Shown here piece after piece: positions 1 through 6,434 of a stretch of DNA of 64,000 bases. How positions within the stretch are numbered: position 1 is the first letter of the stretch; each line of letters starts with the position of its first letter. The stretch comes from Defluviitaleaceae bacterium (GTDB lineage: Bacteria; Bacillota; Clostridia; Lachnospirales; WQUN01). The notes beneath the pieces are model-generated. The model searched no databases and was not told the origin of the DNA. It saw nothing but the letters and a program-made list of their open reading frames with translations. The stretch covers positions 22,810 through 86,809 of the forward strand of contig WQVF01000006.1 of the NCBI GenBank assembly GCA_009781725.1. The letters run 5' to 3'. The translations under genes were made by a program, and so were the position numbers.

Positions 1-1
1 A

Positions 2-295
2 CCTGTCTTAGGCCCCGCCCTGATTATGGTGCCTTGGGGATTGATTTCATTGATGACAGGGGATATCCGCATGGCTATCGGTCTTGCCATTATTTATGGC
101 ATTATCACGATTACCCGGCAAGTGCTGCAACCCAAAATTCTTGGTGACCAAATGGGAGCCCATCCCCTTGCCAGCCTAATGTCGATTTTTATAGGTTTTA
201 GGGTTTTTGGACTCCTAGGCTTAATAATAGGCCCTTCCCTTTTAATGATTTTTATCGCGGTAAGAGAACGGGGCTTGGAAGAACCCACCGGATAA
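2..295 (+). CDS. AI-2E family transporter (YtvI-like), C-terminal part
   Basis: The reading frame is open from base 2 to the stop at 295, so the gene begins left of the window; 97 residues are visible. They contain two hydrophobic segments and the typical end of the AI-2E exporter/YtvI family: RQVLQPKILGDQMGAHPL followed by a glycine-rich membrane helix with FGLLGLIIGPSLLMI. Family members are polytopic inner-membrane proteins, some linked to sporulation or solute export. The substrate here cannot be told. The ATG at 26 is internal to the family domain and is not the start. No convincing terminator follows. Confidence 0.85.
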   Translation, partial: PVLGPALIMVPWGLISLMTGDIRMAIGLAIIYGIITITRQVLQPKILGDQMGAHPLASLMSIFIGFRVFGLLGLIIGPSLLMIFIAVRERGLEEPTG

Positions 296-299
296 TATG

Positions 300-493
300 T
301 CGGCATTTTGACCATAGAAAAAATGCAGTAATATACCGGCATCTGGTAATGCCAATGCGTTTTTGCCAAAATTAGGGTATGTAGAAAATTAATGATTGTA
401 TAATTAAAGGAAAAATGCACAAATTATGGCAGCAAAAGGAGGAGATTGCTGGGTATAAGTTGGGGTAACAGGATACTTTTATCGGCATTTTGA
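300..493 (+). other. gene-free stretch with a 12-bp direct repeat
   Basis: The region between the transporter and the next gene holds two exact copies of TCGGCATTTTGA (300-311 and 482-493). A possible 17-codon ORF runs from 415 to 468 (ATG, weak AAAGGA five bases upstream, TATAAT at 399-404 without a clear -35). I see no family match for it and do not call it a gene. The repeats may be chance or regulator sites for the promoter immediately downstream. Confidence 0.35.
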
Positions 494-496
494 GAC

Positions 497-524
497 TTGC
501 ATGAATCAACATTAAGTGTATAAT
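497..524 (+). promoter_or_regulatory. promoter of the DUF6514-like gene
   Basis: TTGCAT (497-502) and TATAAT (519-524) are separated by 16 bases, a good vegetative sigma-factor match. Transcription would start near 531, leaving a leader of about 150 nt before the start codon at 679. Confidence 0.6.
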
Positions 525-587
525 AAGACAATGTCCAAGATTATAGCTTGGCTAAAAAAAGCTACTTTTGAGCAGAGTATTACTTTC

Positions 588-658
588 GGAGGAGGTTCTA
601 TGTACGATTGTGCATAGGCCGACCCGCCTCTGTGGCGGGGGGATGGGGCTTTTGCCCC
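588..658 (+). promoter_or_regulatory. structured leader with a five-codon ORF
   Basis: A strong ribosome site GGAGGAGG (588-595) precedes a minimal ORF ATG-TAC-GAT-TGT-GCA-TAG (600-617). It is followed by a GC-rich hairpin (CCCGCC at 623-628 with GGCGGG at 634-639) and a second small hairpin GGGGCTTTTGCCCC (645-658). The arrangement resembles a leader-peptide or attenuation region, but no run of regulatory codons is present, so the function is open. Confidence 0.35.
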
Positions 659-678
659 TGTATTTAGGAGGCGATACG

Positions 679-1005
679 ATGCGTAATTGCAATAATGTTA
701 TTGCAATCGCCCAGGCAACCATCCAACCGGATGGTGGAGAGCAAGTGGCGTTAGGGTATTTTTTGTGTCAACACACAGGACCTGAAGGCGAGATTCTGTA
801 TGGCCTAAGGGTAGACAAGCGTCACCTTGAGGGAGGATTAATAGAAAGAGAAGAGACACCCCCCTTAACAGGATCCCTGGCAGATGCAACAGCCATGGCT
901 GAAGCATTTGCCAAAGGAACAGTACCACCTTGTGTTTTGTTGGAGATGGTAGATGAGTGGTATTCACAGTTTTTCCCATCTGGCATACATGCCGCAGGGG
1001 AGTAG
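679..1005 (+). CDS. DUF6514-like small protein
   Basis: A 108-residue protein. The start at 679 is chosen because AGGAGG (666-671) lies seven bases upstream; the longer frame from 568 would run through the leader hairpins. The middle and C-terminal part (LYGLRVDK, then a conserved E, a SLADATAMAEAFAKG helix, PPCVLLEMVDEWYSQ) follows the pattern of the DUF6514 family of short clostridial proteins: YGI strand, acidic segment, then a terminal helix ending in a D/E-E-W/F motif. No catalytic residues are known for the family. The last 42 bases overlap the end of the convergent methyltransferase gene. The family assignment is by eye. Confidence 0.65.
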   Translation: MRNCNNVIAIAQATIQPDGGEQVALGYFLCQHTGPEGEILYGLRVDKRHLEGGLIEREETPPLTGSLADATAMAEAFAKGTVPPCVLLEMVDEWYSQFFPSGIHAAGE

Positions 1006-1821
1006 GATATCGTTGCGAGCCTGTAACCCAACTTCCCCAAACATAGTTTTACCGGGATGTTTGGTCATCACCATTGAAAGAATATTACCGTACACGGCCG
1101 GGGATAACCCGGCCGTGTACGCGTTTATAAGAAAAAATAACGGGTCATCTTCAAGGATTGACATGGCGGCGGTTACCAGCTCATGGAGCTTATCTTCCAA
1201 TTTCCAAAGCTCACCTTTGGGCCCCCTGCCAAAGACAGGCGGGTCCATTATTATGCCATGGTAGCGGTTGCCCCTGCGCCCCTCCCGCTGTACAAATTTA
1301 AGCACATCATCGGCCATGATGCGATGTTTTGTGTCTCCCAAGCCAGACAGGGTAATATTGTCCTTAGCCCAGGCATTCATGCCCTTGGCGGCGTCTATGT
1401 GGACAACAGAGGCCCCGGCACTAAGACAGGCCACAGTTGCGCCTCCTGTATATGCAAAAAGATTTAAGACTTTTATGGGCTGTGCTGCGGTTTCTATTTT
1501 CTCTATCATCCATTGCCAATTTACAGCCTGCTCAGGAAAAAGGCCCATATGCTTAAATCCTGTGGGTCGTATATGAAAACGCAGGTCACAATAGGAAATA
1601 TCCCAGGCTTCTGGTGTAGGACGCATGATTTCCCATCTGCCCCCGCCGGATTTGCTGCGATGGTAGTACATATGAGGGGTTTTCCATGCATCAGGGGTGA
1701 TGCGGGGCCAGATGGCTTGAGGGTCAGGACGGATTGTTATTATCTCCCCCCATTTTTCCAATTTTTCGCCGTCACCGACGTCTAGTAAAGTGTAATCTTT
1801 CCAGTCTTGGGGGGTTAGCAT
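964..1821 (-). CDS. class I SAM-dependent rRNA methyltransferase (RlmI/RlmK-like, COG1092)
   Basis: A 285-residue protein. The SAM-binding motif LNLFAYTGG (residues 119-127) is followed by an acidic loop (HIDAAKGMNAW, 141-151), and the catalytic-site motif IMDPPVFGRG is at 191-200. This is the signature of the COG1092 methyltransferases, which modify cytosine C5 or guanine N2 of 23S rRNA. It lacks the N-terminal PUA domain of E. coli RlmI and is accordingly shorter. It forms an operon with the HAD gene, whose stop overlaps this start by seven bases. The 3' end overlaps the convergent DUF6514-like gene by 42 bp. The exact target base is not predictable. Confidence 0.82.
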   Translation of the reverse strand: MLTPQDWKDYTLLDVGDGEKLEKWGEIITIRPDPQAIWPRITPDAWKTPHMYYHRSKSGGGRWEIMRPTPEAWDISYCDLRFHIRPTGFKHMGLFPEQAVNWQWMIEKIETAAQPIKVLNLFAYTGGATVACLSAGASVVHIDAAKGMNAWAKDNITLSGLGDTKHRIMADDVLKFVQREGRRGNRYHGIIMDPPVFGRGPKGELWKLEDKLHELVTAAMSILEDDPLFFLINAYTAGLSPAVYGNILSMVMTKHPGKTMFGEVGLQARNDILLPCGMYARWEKL

Positions 1822-2465
1822 ACTATTAACTCCTTAACTTGGTGGAAATGGGTTATTACATGGTTGGCATGAGTAAAATCCTGACCATGGGTGGAGGGGT
1901 TTACATATGCAATACAGGTAAAGCCTGCGTTCTTTGCGGCCAATATGCCAATGAGTGAGTCCTCAACGGCTATGCACTCCTCAGGGGGCAGACCAAAGGA
2001 TTTTGCCGCCGCAAGATAAATATCCGGTGCGGGTTTCCCCTTCTTAAAATCTTCTCCGGAAATGAAATGGGTAAAATACTGCCGTGTCTTGATTTTTTCC
2101 AAGACCATGTCTATTAACTCATGGGATGAAGATGAGGCTATTGCAGTGGGAATATTTTTTTCTCGTAAGAATCTAAGCAAGTCTACGATGCCATCCGTTG
2201 GCATTAAGTTTGTATTATTGAAAATTTCTGTCATATAGTAGTTTGAAAGTGCTATCAGCTCATCTACAGATTGGGCCAGGCCCAGAGATTCTTTGTAGCG
2301 AGGCCAGCGGTCAGGGGTGGAGATGCCGGTATATGGGGTTACGGTATCAAGAGTGGCGGAATAGTTGCATTTTTTTAACACTGCCATGTCGATTTCATAG
2401 TGCAGGGGCTGGCTATCTATTAGTACGCCGTCCATGTCAAATGCGATTGCTTTGTGATTTTTCAT
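1815..2465 (-). CDS. HAD-superfamily phosphatase/phosphomutase (PGMB-like)
   Basis: A 216-residue protein of the beta-phosphoglucomutase-type HAD subfamily. Motif I is FDMDGVLIDS with nucleophile D10 and acid/base D12; motif II is AIASSSS; motif III is a lysine in KKGKPAPDIY; motif IV is AVEDSLIGILAA. The helical cap between motifs I and II is of the C1 type. Likely activity is hydrolysis or transfer of phosphate on a small sugar phosphate. The start has GGAGG eight bases upstream and a good promoter behind it. It is first in a two-gene operon with the methyltransferase. Confidence 0.85.
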   Translation of the reverse strand: MKNHKAIAFDMDGVLIDSQPLHYEIDMAVLKKCNYSATLDTVTPYTGISTPDRWPRYKESLGLAQSVDELIALSNYYMTEIFNNTNLMPTDGIVDLLRFLREKNIPTAIASSSSHELIDMVLEKIKTRQYFTHFISGEDFKKGKPAPDIYLAAAKSFGLPPEECIAVEDSLIGILAAKNAGFTCIAYVNPSTHGQDFTHANHVITHFHQVKELIVC

Positions 2466-2488
2466 ATGAGCCTCCTTTTAAGACTGCT

Positions 2489-2517
2489 ATTGTACAAGCT
2501 TTCCGGTTTTCAAGCAA
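2489..2517 (-). promoter_or_regulatory. promoter of the HAD-methyltransferase operon
   Basis: Read on the minus strand: -35 TTGCTT (2517-2512), a 17-base spacer, and -10 TACAAT (2494-2489). The start codon at 2465 follows closely, giving a leader of about 16-18 nt that contains the ribosome site. Confidence 0.65.
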
Positions 2518-2544
2518 AAGCCGCGGATTGACCACGGCTTTTTT
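2518..2544 (+). terminator. terminator-like hairpin
   Basis: AAGCCGCGG (2518-2526) pairs with CCACGGCTT (2532-2540) around a five-base loop, with one internal mismatch, followed by a T run to 2544. No plus-strand gene ends just upstream. It abuts the -35 of the minus-strand promoter and may insulate the divergent genes. Confidence 0.5.
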
Positions 2545-2603
2545 GCATAATCCTTAGATTCCTCTCATACATTAATGTAAGTTTATGGGAGAGAGGATGC
2601 ACT

Positions 2604-3071
2604 ATGATGGGTGGTACAAGGATTTTTGTACTTAAGTTGAAGGACCTAATAAGAATCGGGATATTTGTACTGTTGGGGCTGGCTCTAATTATTTTGCTGT
2701 TGGTACTATTGGTGCCGCGAGGCCGGGGAGCCGGGGCAGAACCGGAAGCCGAATATCCTAGCGGGCGATTTATACCGGGTACATATGTATCTACGATTGT
2801 TCTTAATGATGGGCCGGTACAAGTCAGGGTTACGGTATCTGAAAATGAAATCCTGATGATTTACCTAACAGGAATGGACGATGTCCAGCGGACATTTTAT
2901 CCACTGTTTGAGCCCACGATGAGGGATTTAGCGGAGGAAGTGTTGCGGCATCAGTCGGCGTATATTGAGCCCCAGACGGATTATCCTGTAACCACGGGGA
3001 TTTTGCAGGATGCAGTTATCGCGGCACTAAGGCTTGCTTATTCGGATTGCTGTTGTAATACGCTGGAATAA
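2604..3071 (+). CDS. membrane-anchored FMN-binding-domain-like protein
   Basis: A 155-residue protein. A basic N-terminus is followed by one long hydrophobic helix (residues 15-37) ending at PRGRG, giving an N-in, domain-out topology. The outer part has FIPGTYVSTIVLNDGPVQVRVTVSENEI in two pieces (strand pair), then a helix and an ending PVTTGILQDAVIAAL. This is the layout of FMN-binding domains, in which a threonine near the end of the domain can carry FMN as in RnfG/NqrC. The usual S/D-G-A-T motif is degenerate here (YPVTTG), so covalent flavin is uncertain. Two ATGs (2604, 2607) follow GAGAGGA. The tail carries three consecutive cysteines, which is odd. Confidence 0.55.
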   Translation: MMGGTRIFVLKLKDLIRIGIFVLLGLALIILLLVLLVPRGRGAGAEPEAEYPSGRFIPGTYVSTIVLNDGPVQVRVTVSENEILMIYLTGMDDVQRTFYPLFEPTMRDLAEEVLRHQSAYIEPQTDYPVTTGILQDAVIAALRLAYSDCCCNTLE

Positions 3072-3113
3072 TAAACACGCGGCTACGCCGCCTTGATTCT
3101 TTGCATAAATAAC

Positions 3114-3153
3114 CGCGAAAGACGCGAAATGATTTTCCCGTCTTTCGCGCTTT
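3114..3153 (+). terminator. terminator of the FMN-binding-like gene
   Basis: CGCGAAAGACG (3114-3124) and CGTCTTTCGCG (3139-3149) form a perfect 11-bp stem around a 14-base loop, followed by CTTTT. It stands between the gene ending at 3071 and the minus-strand ORF ending at 3166, and on the minus strand has only a weak T tract. Confidence 0.6.
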
Positions 3154-3165
3154 TAGCGGTAAAAT

Positions 3166-3333
3166 CTACTTGAATAGCTCCGAAAGCAGCGGCGTAATTT
3201 TCTTTTCAATCTGGCGGTCTATTTCTGTCAGCGTTTCGCTTACTTGTGTGGAGATGAGTGAGCTTTGTTTACGCCTTGGGCGGTATATTAGCTGACGGAT
3301 TTTATTACGTATGCGTATACGATATTGATACAT
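3166..3333 (-). CDS. 55-residue basic protein, unknown
   Basis: ATG at 3333 (minus) is preceded by AGGGGG five bases upstream and opens a 55-codon frame ending in TAG at 3166. The first half is very basic (MYQYRIRIRNKIRQLIYRP, then RRK). The second half is an amphipathic helix of the kind ISTQVSETLTEIDRQIEKK followed by ITPLLSELFK. The amino-acid composition and ribosome site look like a real gene. I recognise no family. A basic head with a helical tail could bind nucleic acid or membrane, but that is inference. A 78-bp repeat lies directly upstream of its ribosome site. Confidence 0.5.
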   Translation of the reverse strand: MYQYRIRIRNKIRQLIYRPRRKQSSLISTQVSETLTEIDRQIEKKITPLLSELFK

Positions 3334-3342
3334 TGTCGCCCC

Positions 3343-3420
3343 CTACTAGAAAATTTATTTCTGCGATGCTTCTACGCAGAAATAAATTTTCGGTTTTTGC
3401 CATAGGCAAAAAAGTTTCAT
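3343..3420 (-). repeat. 78-bp dispersed repeat, copy 1
   Basis: The copy ends in CTACTAG (3343-3349) and GTTTCAT (3414-3420). It contains a perfect 16-bp stem with a nine-base loop ATGCTTCTA (3350-3390) and a second small hairpin TTTTTGCC-ATA-GGCAAAAA. The other copy is at 5496-5573 in the same orientation. In the large stem one T-A pair of this copy is replaced by G-C in the other, a compensatory change. On the minus strand both copies contain a 21-codon ORF (here 3420 to 3355) and both end just before a ribosome site. Confidence 0.85.
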
Positions 3421-3429
3421 TTATATCAG

Positions 3430-4080
3430 TTATTCTATGATATGCCTCGGGGACGGCGATGCTTCCAATCTATAAATTGGGAAGCCTTTCCCAGAGAATT
3501 TTTCTTCATATTCCGTCATGATATTATCCTCCATGCCACTGGCGTGGAGGTCTAGTGATACGTCTTTAATCAGCCAATAATTTGCGCTGAAGCTTTCTAT
3601 TGAAAATTCGAATAGTGGGCGATTATCGGTTTTGAAATGAAGCTCAGGGATTTTCAAGGTTTCATACATAGTCAGATATTTTTCATGGGTCAGGCGTCGC
3701 TTGGCCCGTTTTTTTTTGCCGGGCCATGGGTCGCAGAAATTAATGTATAGTCGTTGGATATCCCCAGGCTTGAAATAATCCAACAGCACATCGGCGTCTA
3801 GCAATAAAAAAGCCAGGGCATTGGCCCCAATCGCTTCAGCTTGCCTTGCGGCGGCGGCTAAAATCACAGGCTCACGCTCCATGGCAATATAATTAATATC
3901 CGGATTGCGGCGGGAGGACTCTGCCGCAAAGCGGCCCTTGCCGCAGCCTATTTCCAGGTGTATGGGGTTGGGATTAGTAAAATATTCAGGCAGATGCATG
4001 GCATGGGCCTCTGCATCACGGATTATTCGTGGATTATTGGCCAGCTCTCCCGGGGCCCATTTCTTCTTTCGTGCACGCAT
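3430..4080 (-). CDS. trmB: tRNA (guanine-N7-)-methyltransferase
   Basis: A 216-residue cytosolic enzyme that methylates N7 of G46 in the tRNA variable loop using S-adenosylmethionine. The SAM motif HLEIGCGKGRF is at 41-51, and the family-defining NFCDPWPGKKKRAKRR at 114-129. The C-terminus retains the tRNA-binding TDNRPLFEFS segment. The start at 4080 is preferred because GGAGGA lies six bases upstream; the upstream in-frame ATG at 4125 has none and lies across the promoter. An extended -10 is present just upstream. Confidence 0.93.
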   Translation of the reverse strand: MRARKKKWAPGELANNPRIIRDAEAHAMHLPEYFTNPNPIHLEIGCGKGRFAAESSRRNPDINYIAMEREPVILAAAARQAEAIGANALAFLLLDADVLLDYFKPGDIQRLYINFCDPWPGKKKRAKRRLTHEKYLTMYETLKIPELHFKTDNRPLFEFSIESFSANYWLIKDVSLDLHASGMEDNIMTEYEEKFSGKGFPIYRLEASPSPRHIIE

Positions 4081-4107
4081 ATTTATCCTCCGATTGGTTT
4101 TGTTGTG

Positions 4108-4116
4108 AGTATAGCA
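4108..4116 (-). promoter_or_regulatory. extended -10 promoter of trmB
   Basis: On the minus strand TGC-TATACT (4116-4108) is an extended -10 element. Transcription would begin about 20 nt before the trmB start. No good -35 is visible, as the terminator of the preceding gene occupies that position. Confidence 0.5.
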
Positions 4117-4125
4117 TATTCGCAC

Positions 4126-4156
4126 AAAAAAACCCGTATGGCACCATACGGATTTT
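4126..4156 (-). terminator. terminator after the Glu-Pro-rich gene
   Basis: CCGTATGG (4134-4141) and CCATACGG (4144-4151) form the stem; on the minus strand a run of seven T follows. The same palindromic core, with a two-base loop difference, recurs as the terminator at 24041-24068. Confidence 0.75.
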
Positions 4157-4170
4157 TATGCATATCTACA

Positions 4171-4279
4171 AGCGAACGACATTGAGAAACGCGATTAAAG
4201 TAGGGCTGCCAAAACACGCACTTGGCGTTTTTGGCTGATTTCGCCCAACGCGCAATCACGATTTCGAAAGATGTTCGCT
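4171..4279 (+). repeat. hairpin element, core type B, copy 1
   Basis: An imperfect palindrome running from AGCGAACGACATTGAGAAAC to GATTTCGAAAGATGTTCGCT. The inner stem pairs GCCAAAACACGC with GCGTTTTTGGC. The start (AGCGAA...GAGAAAC) and end (GATTTCGAA...TTCGCT) are shared with the type A elements, but the core stem differs. It lies back to back with the type A copy at 4282-4384. A second type B copy is at 12471. Confidence 0.7.
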
Positions 4280-4281
4280 AT

Positions 4282-4384
4282 ATAGCGAATTAATTCGAAA
4301 TCAGTCCAGCCTGTCGCCGAAAAAGCGTTGAGACGTCCGCTATTTTCGGCTCGGTCTGGACTGTTTCTCATTTAATTCGCTATA
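4282..4384 (-). repeat. hairpin element, core type A, copy 1
   Basis: The ends ATAGCGAATTAA (from 4282) and TTTAATTCGCTATA (to 4384) are inverted repeats. Inside, AGTCCAG pairs with CTGGACT and GCCGAAAA with TTTTCGGC. It is about 85% identical by eye to 58469-58569. On the minus strand it encodes the last 15 residues and the stop of the Glu-Pro-rich protein. Confidence 0.8.
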
Positions 4385-5479
4385 ACAAACCGTGGTAAAC
4401 ATTAACCAGTATCCTGCCTCCCCCCAGGTCGGGTATATATCCTTATTACACTTAAATTGTGCAAAGCCAAGCTGCCTTGCCTTTTGCCTTGAGGCTTGGT
4501 CATATACCCCAGGCACCCCGATAATATAACGCTTAGGGCCTTGGTCTGTAGTCAGGCCGAGGATTAGATACTTATGCTCTGTCAAGGCGGCTTGCACAAA
4601 AGGATCGTCGAAAAGCTTAGGTTTGTTGGTAGGGGGAGGGACGGGGTCTGATAGGTCGAATTGTATCCATTTGGCCTTACGGGCTTGCTTTTCAAAGGGC
4701 GACACATGTTCTCTGGCATCAAATAGTGCCTGAACATCAGGCTTTGGCTCGCAAACTTCTTGGCTTTGGCCAGTATCAGTGTGAAGCTTATCTACCGCGT
4801 CTCGGAACGCATTGGCCATTTCTCCTTGGGGTAGGCTTTTGGCCCAATCCATGGTTAGCTGCTCCTCCGCGAGGGATGGGATTTCTGATTCTAGTTCAAG
4901 CTCTGGCTCCGGTGCATGAACCGGTTCTGGTTCCGGCTCTGGCTCCGGTGTAAGAGCTGGTTCTGGTTCCGGCGCAGGTTCTGGCTCAGGTTCTGGTTCT
5001 GGCTCAGGTTCTGGTTCCGGCTCTGGTGGAACAACTAGCTCAGGTTCAGGGGGCGGAACAGATTTATGCTCTGGCTCTACATATTCAAAGAAACCATGTC
5101 GCCAAGGCACCGGCTCTCCCTTATATCCACAAAGAGGACTTATAATCCCGCTGCTTGCGTTTACAGTTACCGCCACCGCGAGTATATCCGACAGTGCAAA
5201 CTCTCCAAGCACCTCAAGGTCAAGCTCTTTTCGTAGCTCCCCTTTGCCCTTGTCATCTACGGGCAGTTTTCCTACCCTAATCCCTGGGAAGCCCCTATCA
5301 TCCTTAAATAACAGATATATTCCATACAAAGTCTGAGGCCGAAGATCCTGTGCCCAAACTGTAAGCTTAAAGCCACTTCCTCGGTTTTCAAGGATGCTGC
5401 GCCCTGCAGACTGACGGTTTTTATAGCCATAACCTGCGACCTCACTAATCATGGGGAAAAAATAGCGTATGTAAGACAT
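4340..5479 (-). CDS. Glu-Pro-rich linker protein of unknown function
   Basis: A 379-residue protein with three parts. Residues 1-130 form an N-terminal domain starting [19 protein letters not shown], with [17 protein letters not shown] further in. Residues about 135-195 are a tract of Glu-Pro repeats. A C-terminal domain (about 290-365) contains [21 protein letters not shown] and [10 protein letters not shown] have seen this N-plus-C arrangement in uncharacterised clostridial proteins (DUF6128-like C-terminus), possibly linked to the spore or surface, but no function is established. There is no signal peptide. GGAGGTG lies eight bases before the start. The final 15 residues come from a hairpin repeat element and are probably not ancestral. 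Confidence 0.7.
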   Translation of the reverse strand: MSYIRYFFPMISEVAGYGYKNRQSAGRSILENRGSGFKLTVWAQDLRPQTLYGIYLLFKDDRGFPGIRVGKLPVDDKGKGELRKELDLEVLGEFALSDILAVAVTVNASSGIISPLCGYKGEPVPWRHGFFEYVEPEHKSVPPPEPELVVPPEPEPEPEPEPEPEPEPAPEPEPALTPEPEPEPEPVHAPEPELELESEIPSLAEEQLTMDWAKSLPQGEMANAFRDAVDKLHTDTGQSQEVCEPKPDVQALFDAREHVSPFEKQARKAKWIQFDLSDPVPPPTNKPKLFDDPFVQAALTEHKYLILGLTTDQGPKRYIIGVPGVYDQASRQKARQLGFAQFKCNKDIYPTWGEAGYWLMFTTVCYSELNEKQSRPSRK

Positions 5480-5495
5480 GAGTCAATCACCTCCA

Positions 5496-5573
5496 CTACT
5501 AGTAAAGTTATTTTTGCGATGCTTCTACGCTGAAATAACTTTGCGGTTTTTGCCATAGGCAAAAAAGTTTCAT
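5496..5573 (-). repeat. 78-bp dispersed repeat, copy 2
   Basis: Same length, ends (CTACTAG, GTTTCAT) and orientation as 3343-3420. The large stem is slightly imperfect here (AAAGTTATTT pairing with AAATAACTTT). The second hairpin TTTTTGCC-ATA-GGCAAAAA is identical. A minus-strand 21-codon ORF runs from 5573 to 5508. The copy sits just upstream of the ribosome site of the Glu-Pro-rich gene, as copy 1 does for the 55-residue ORF. Confidence 0.85.
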
Positions 5574-5606
5574 CGCATATAGTCTATGCGCGTATATGCG
5601 GTTATA

Positions 5607-5615
5607 TGGTACAAT
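5607..5615 (+). promoter_or_regulatory. extended -10 promoter of thyA-lepA-hemW
   Basis: TGG-TACAAT is an extended -10 element, about 36 bases before the thyA start. There is no clear -35. Confidence 0.55.
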
Positions 5616-5650
5616 GCACGAGGAATTTCAAAAGAAAAGGGGAAAGATAT

Positions 5651-6418
5651 ATGTACGAAGCATTTGTAAAGGGGAAGAACCTATCCGAGGCATACCACAA
5701 TGCCCTTATGGAGCTTGATAAAAACGGTGAAGTCACAACCTGCAACGCATACAATCAGCTTCAAAAGGAGCTGGCAATGACCTTTATCGCAGATGACCCC
5801 TTGGCAGAACCCATGGTCAGCCGCCTGATAATCGGCGGATTTTACGAGCTGCAGCAATATATAATGGAAGTACTTGACGGTATCCTGGACTTTAAAATCG
5901 GCGCAAGCGAAAACGCCTGGGAATACACCTACCATGACCGGATAACCAACTACGGCGGGGAGCTAAATCAGCTCCAGTTCGTAATAGATGAGCTGAAGCG
6001 CAGCCCGGATAGCCGCCGAGCGGTCATTGATATCCGGGATAACAAGGTAGACCCATTTAATTCCCATCCTGCCTGTTTACAGCATATGCAATTTCTCATC
6101 CGGGGAGGCAAACTCCATATGAAGGTGCTGATGCGCTCCAACGACGGAGTAGAAGCCACTTTCATGAATGCCTTCGCCTTTGTAATGATACAGAAAAAAG
6201 TTGCCGACGCCCTAGACCTGCCCATAGGCACCTATACCCATAGAGCCAACAGCTTCCACTGCTACGAAAAGGATTTTGGCCTGCTGGACCAATATATCAC
6301 CGGAATCAAAACCAAGCCCATAGATGAAATTACCTACGAATACAACGGCTTTTTCCAAGACCTAATGAAAGAAGCTATCCCAAATATCGAAAAGGCAGTA
6401 AAGGTTTTACGAAATTAA
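5651..6418 (+). CDS. thyA: thymidylate synthase (ThyA-type)
   Basis: A 255-residue protein. It would convert dUMP to dTMP with methylenetetrahydrofolate. The active-site cysteine is C142 in [10 protein letters not shown]. The phosphate-binding arginine region is [10 protein letters not shown] (121-130), and the RSND and [20 protein letters not shown] helices follow. The final H/Y pair for nucleotide binding is at [12 protein letters not shown] (197-208). The active-site context departs from the classical PPCH and the protein is shorter than E. coli ThyA, so a dUMP/dCMP hydroxymethylase relative is possible. The start at 5651 has AAGGGG upstream; the longer frame from 5606 lies in the promoter. 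It is first in an operon with lepA. Confidence 0.85.
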   Translation: MYEAFVKGKNLSEAYHNALMELDKNGEVTTCNAYNQLQKELAMTFIADDPLAEPMVSRLIIGGFYELQQYIMEVLDGILDFKIGASENAWEYTYHDRITNYGGELNQLQFVIDELKRSPDSRRAVIDIRDNKVDPFNSHPACLQHMQFLIRGGKLHMKVLMRSNDGVEATFMNAFAFVMIQKKVADALDLPIGTYTHRANSFHCYEKDFGLLDQYITGIKTKPIDEITYEYNGFFQDLMKEAIPNIEKAVKVLRN

Positions 6419-6434
6419 GGAGGCATCAACTAAA

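Noticed and set aside
94..420. Minus-strand ORF of 108 codons across the transporter end
   Set aside because: It lies antisense to a clear AI-2E domain, has no ribosome site and no protein-like pattern.
415..468. 17-codon ORF with weak ribosome site in the first gap
   Set aside because: No homologue known, no -35 element; kept only as a note.
698..979. Antisense ORF in the DUF6514-like gene
   Set aside because: Shadow frame with low-complexity leucine content.
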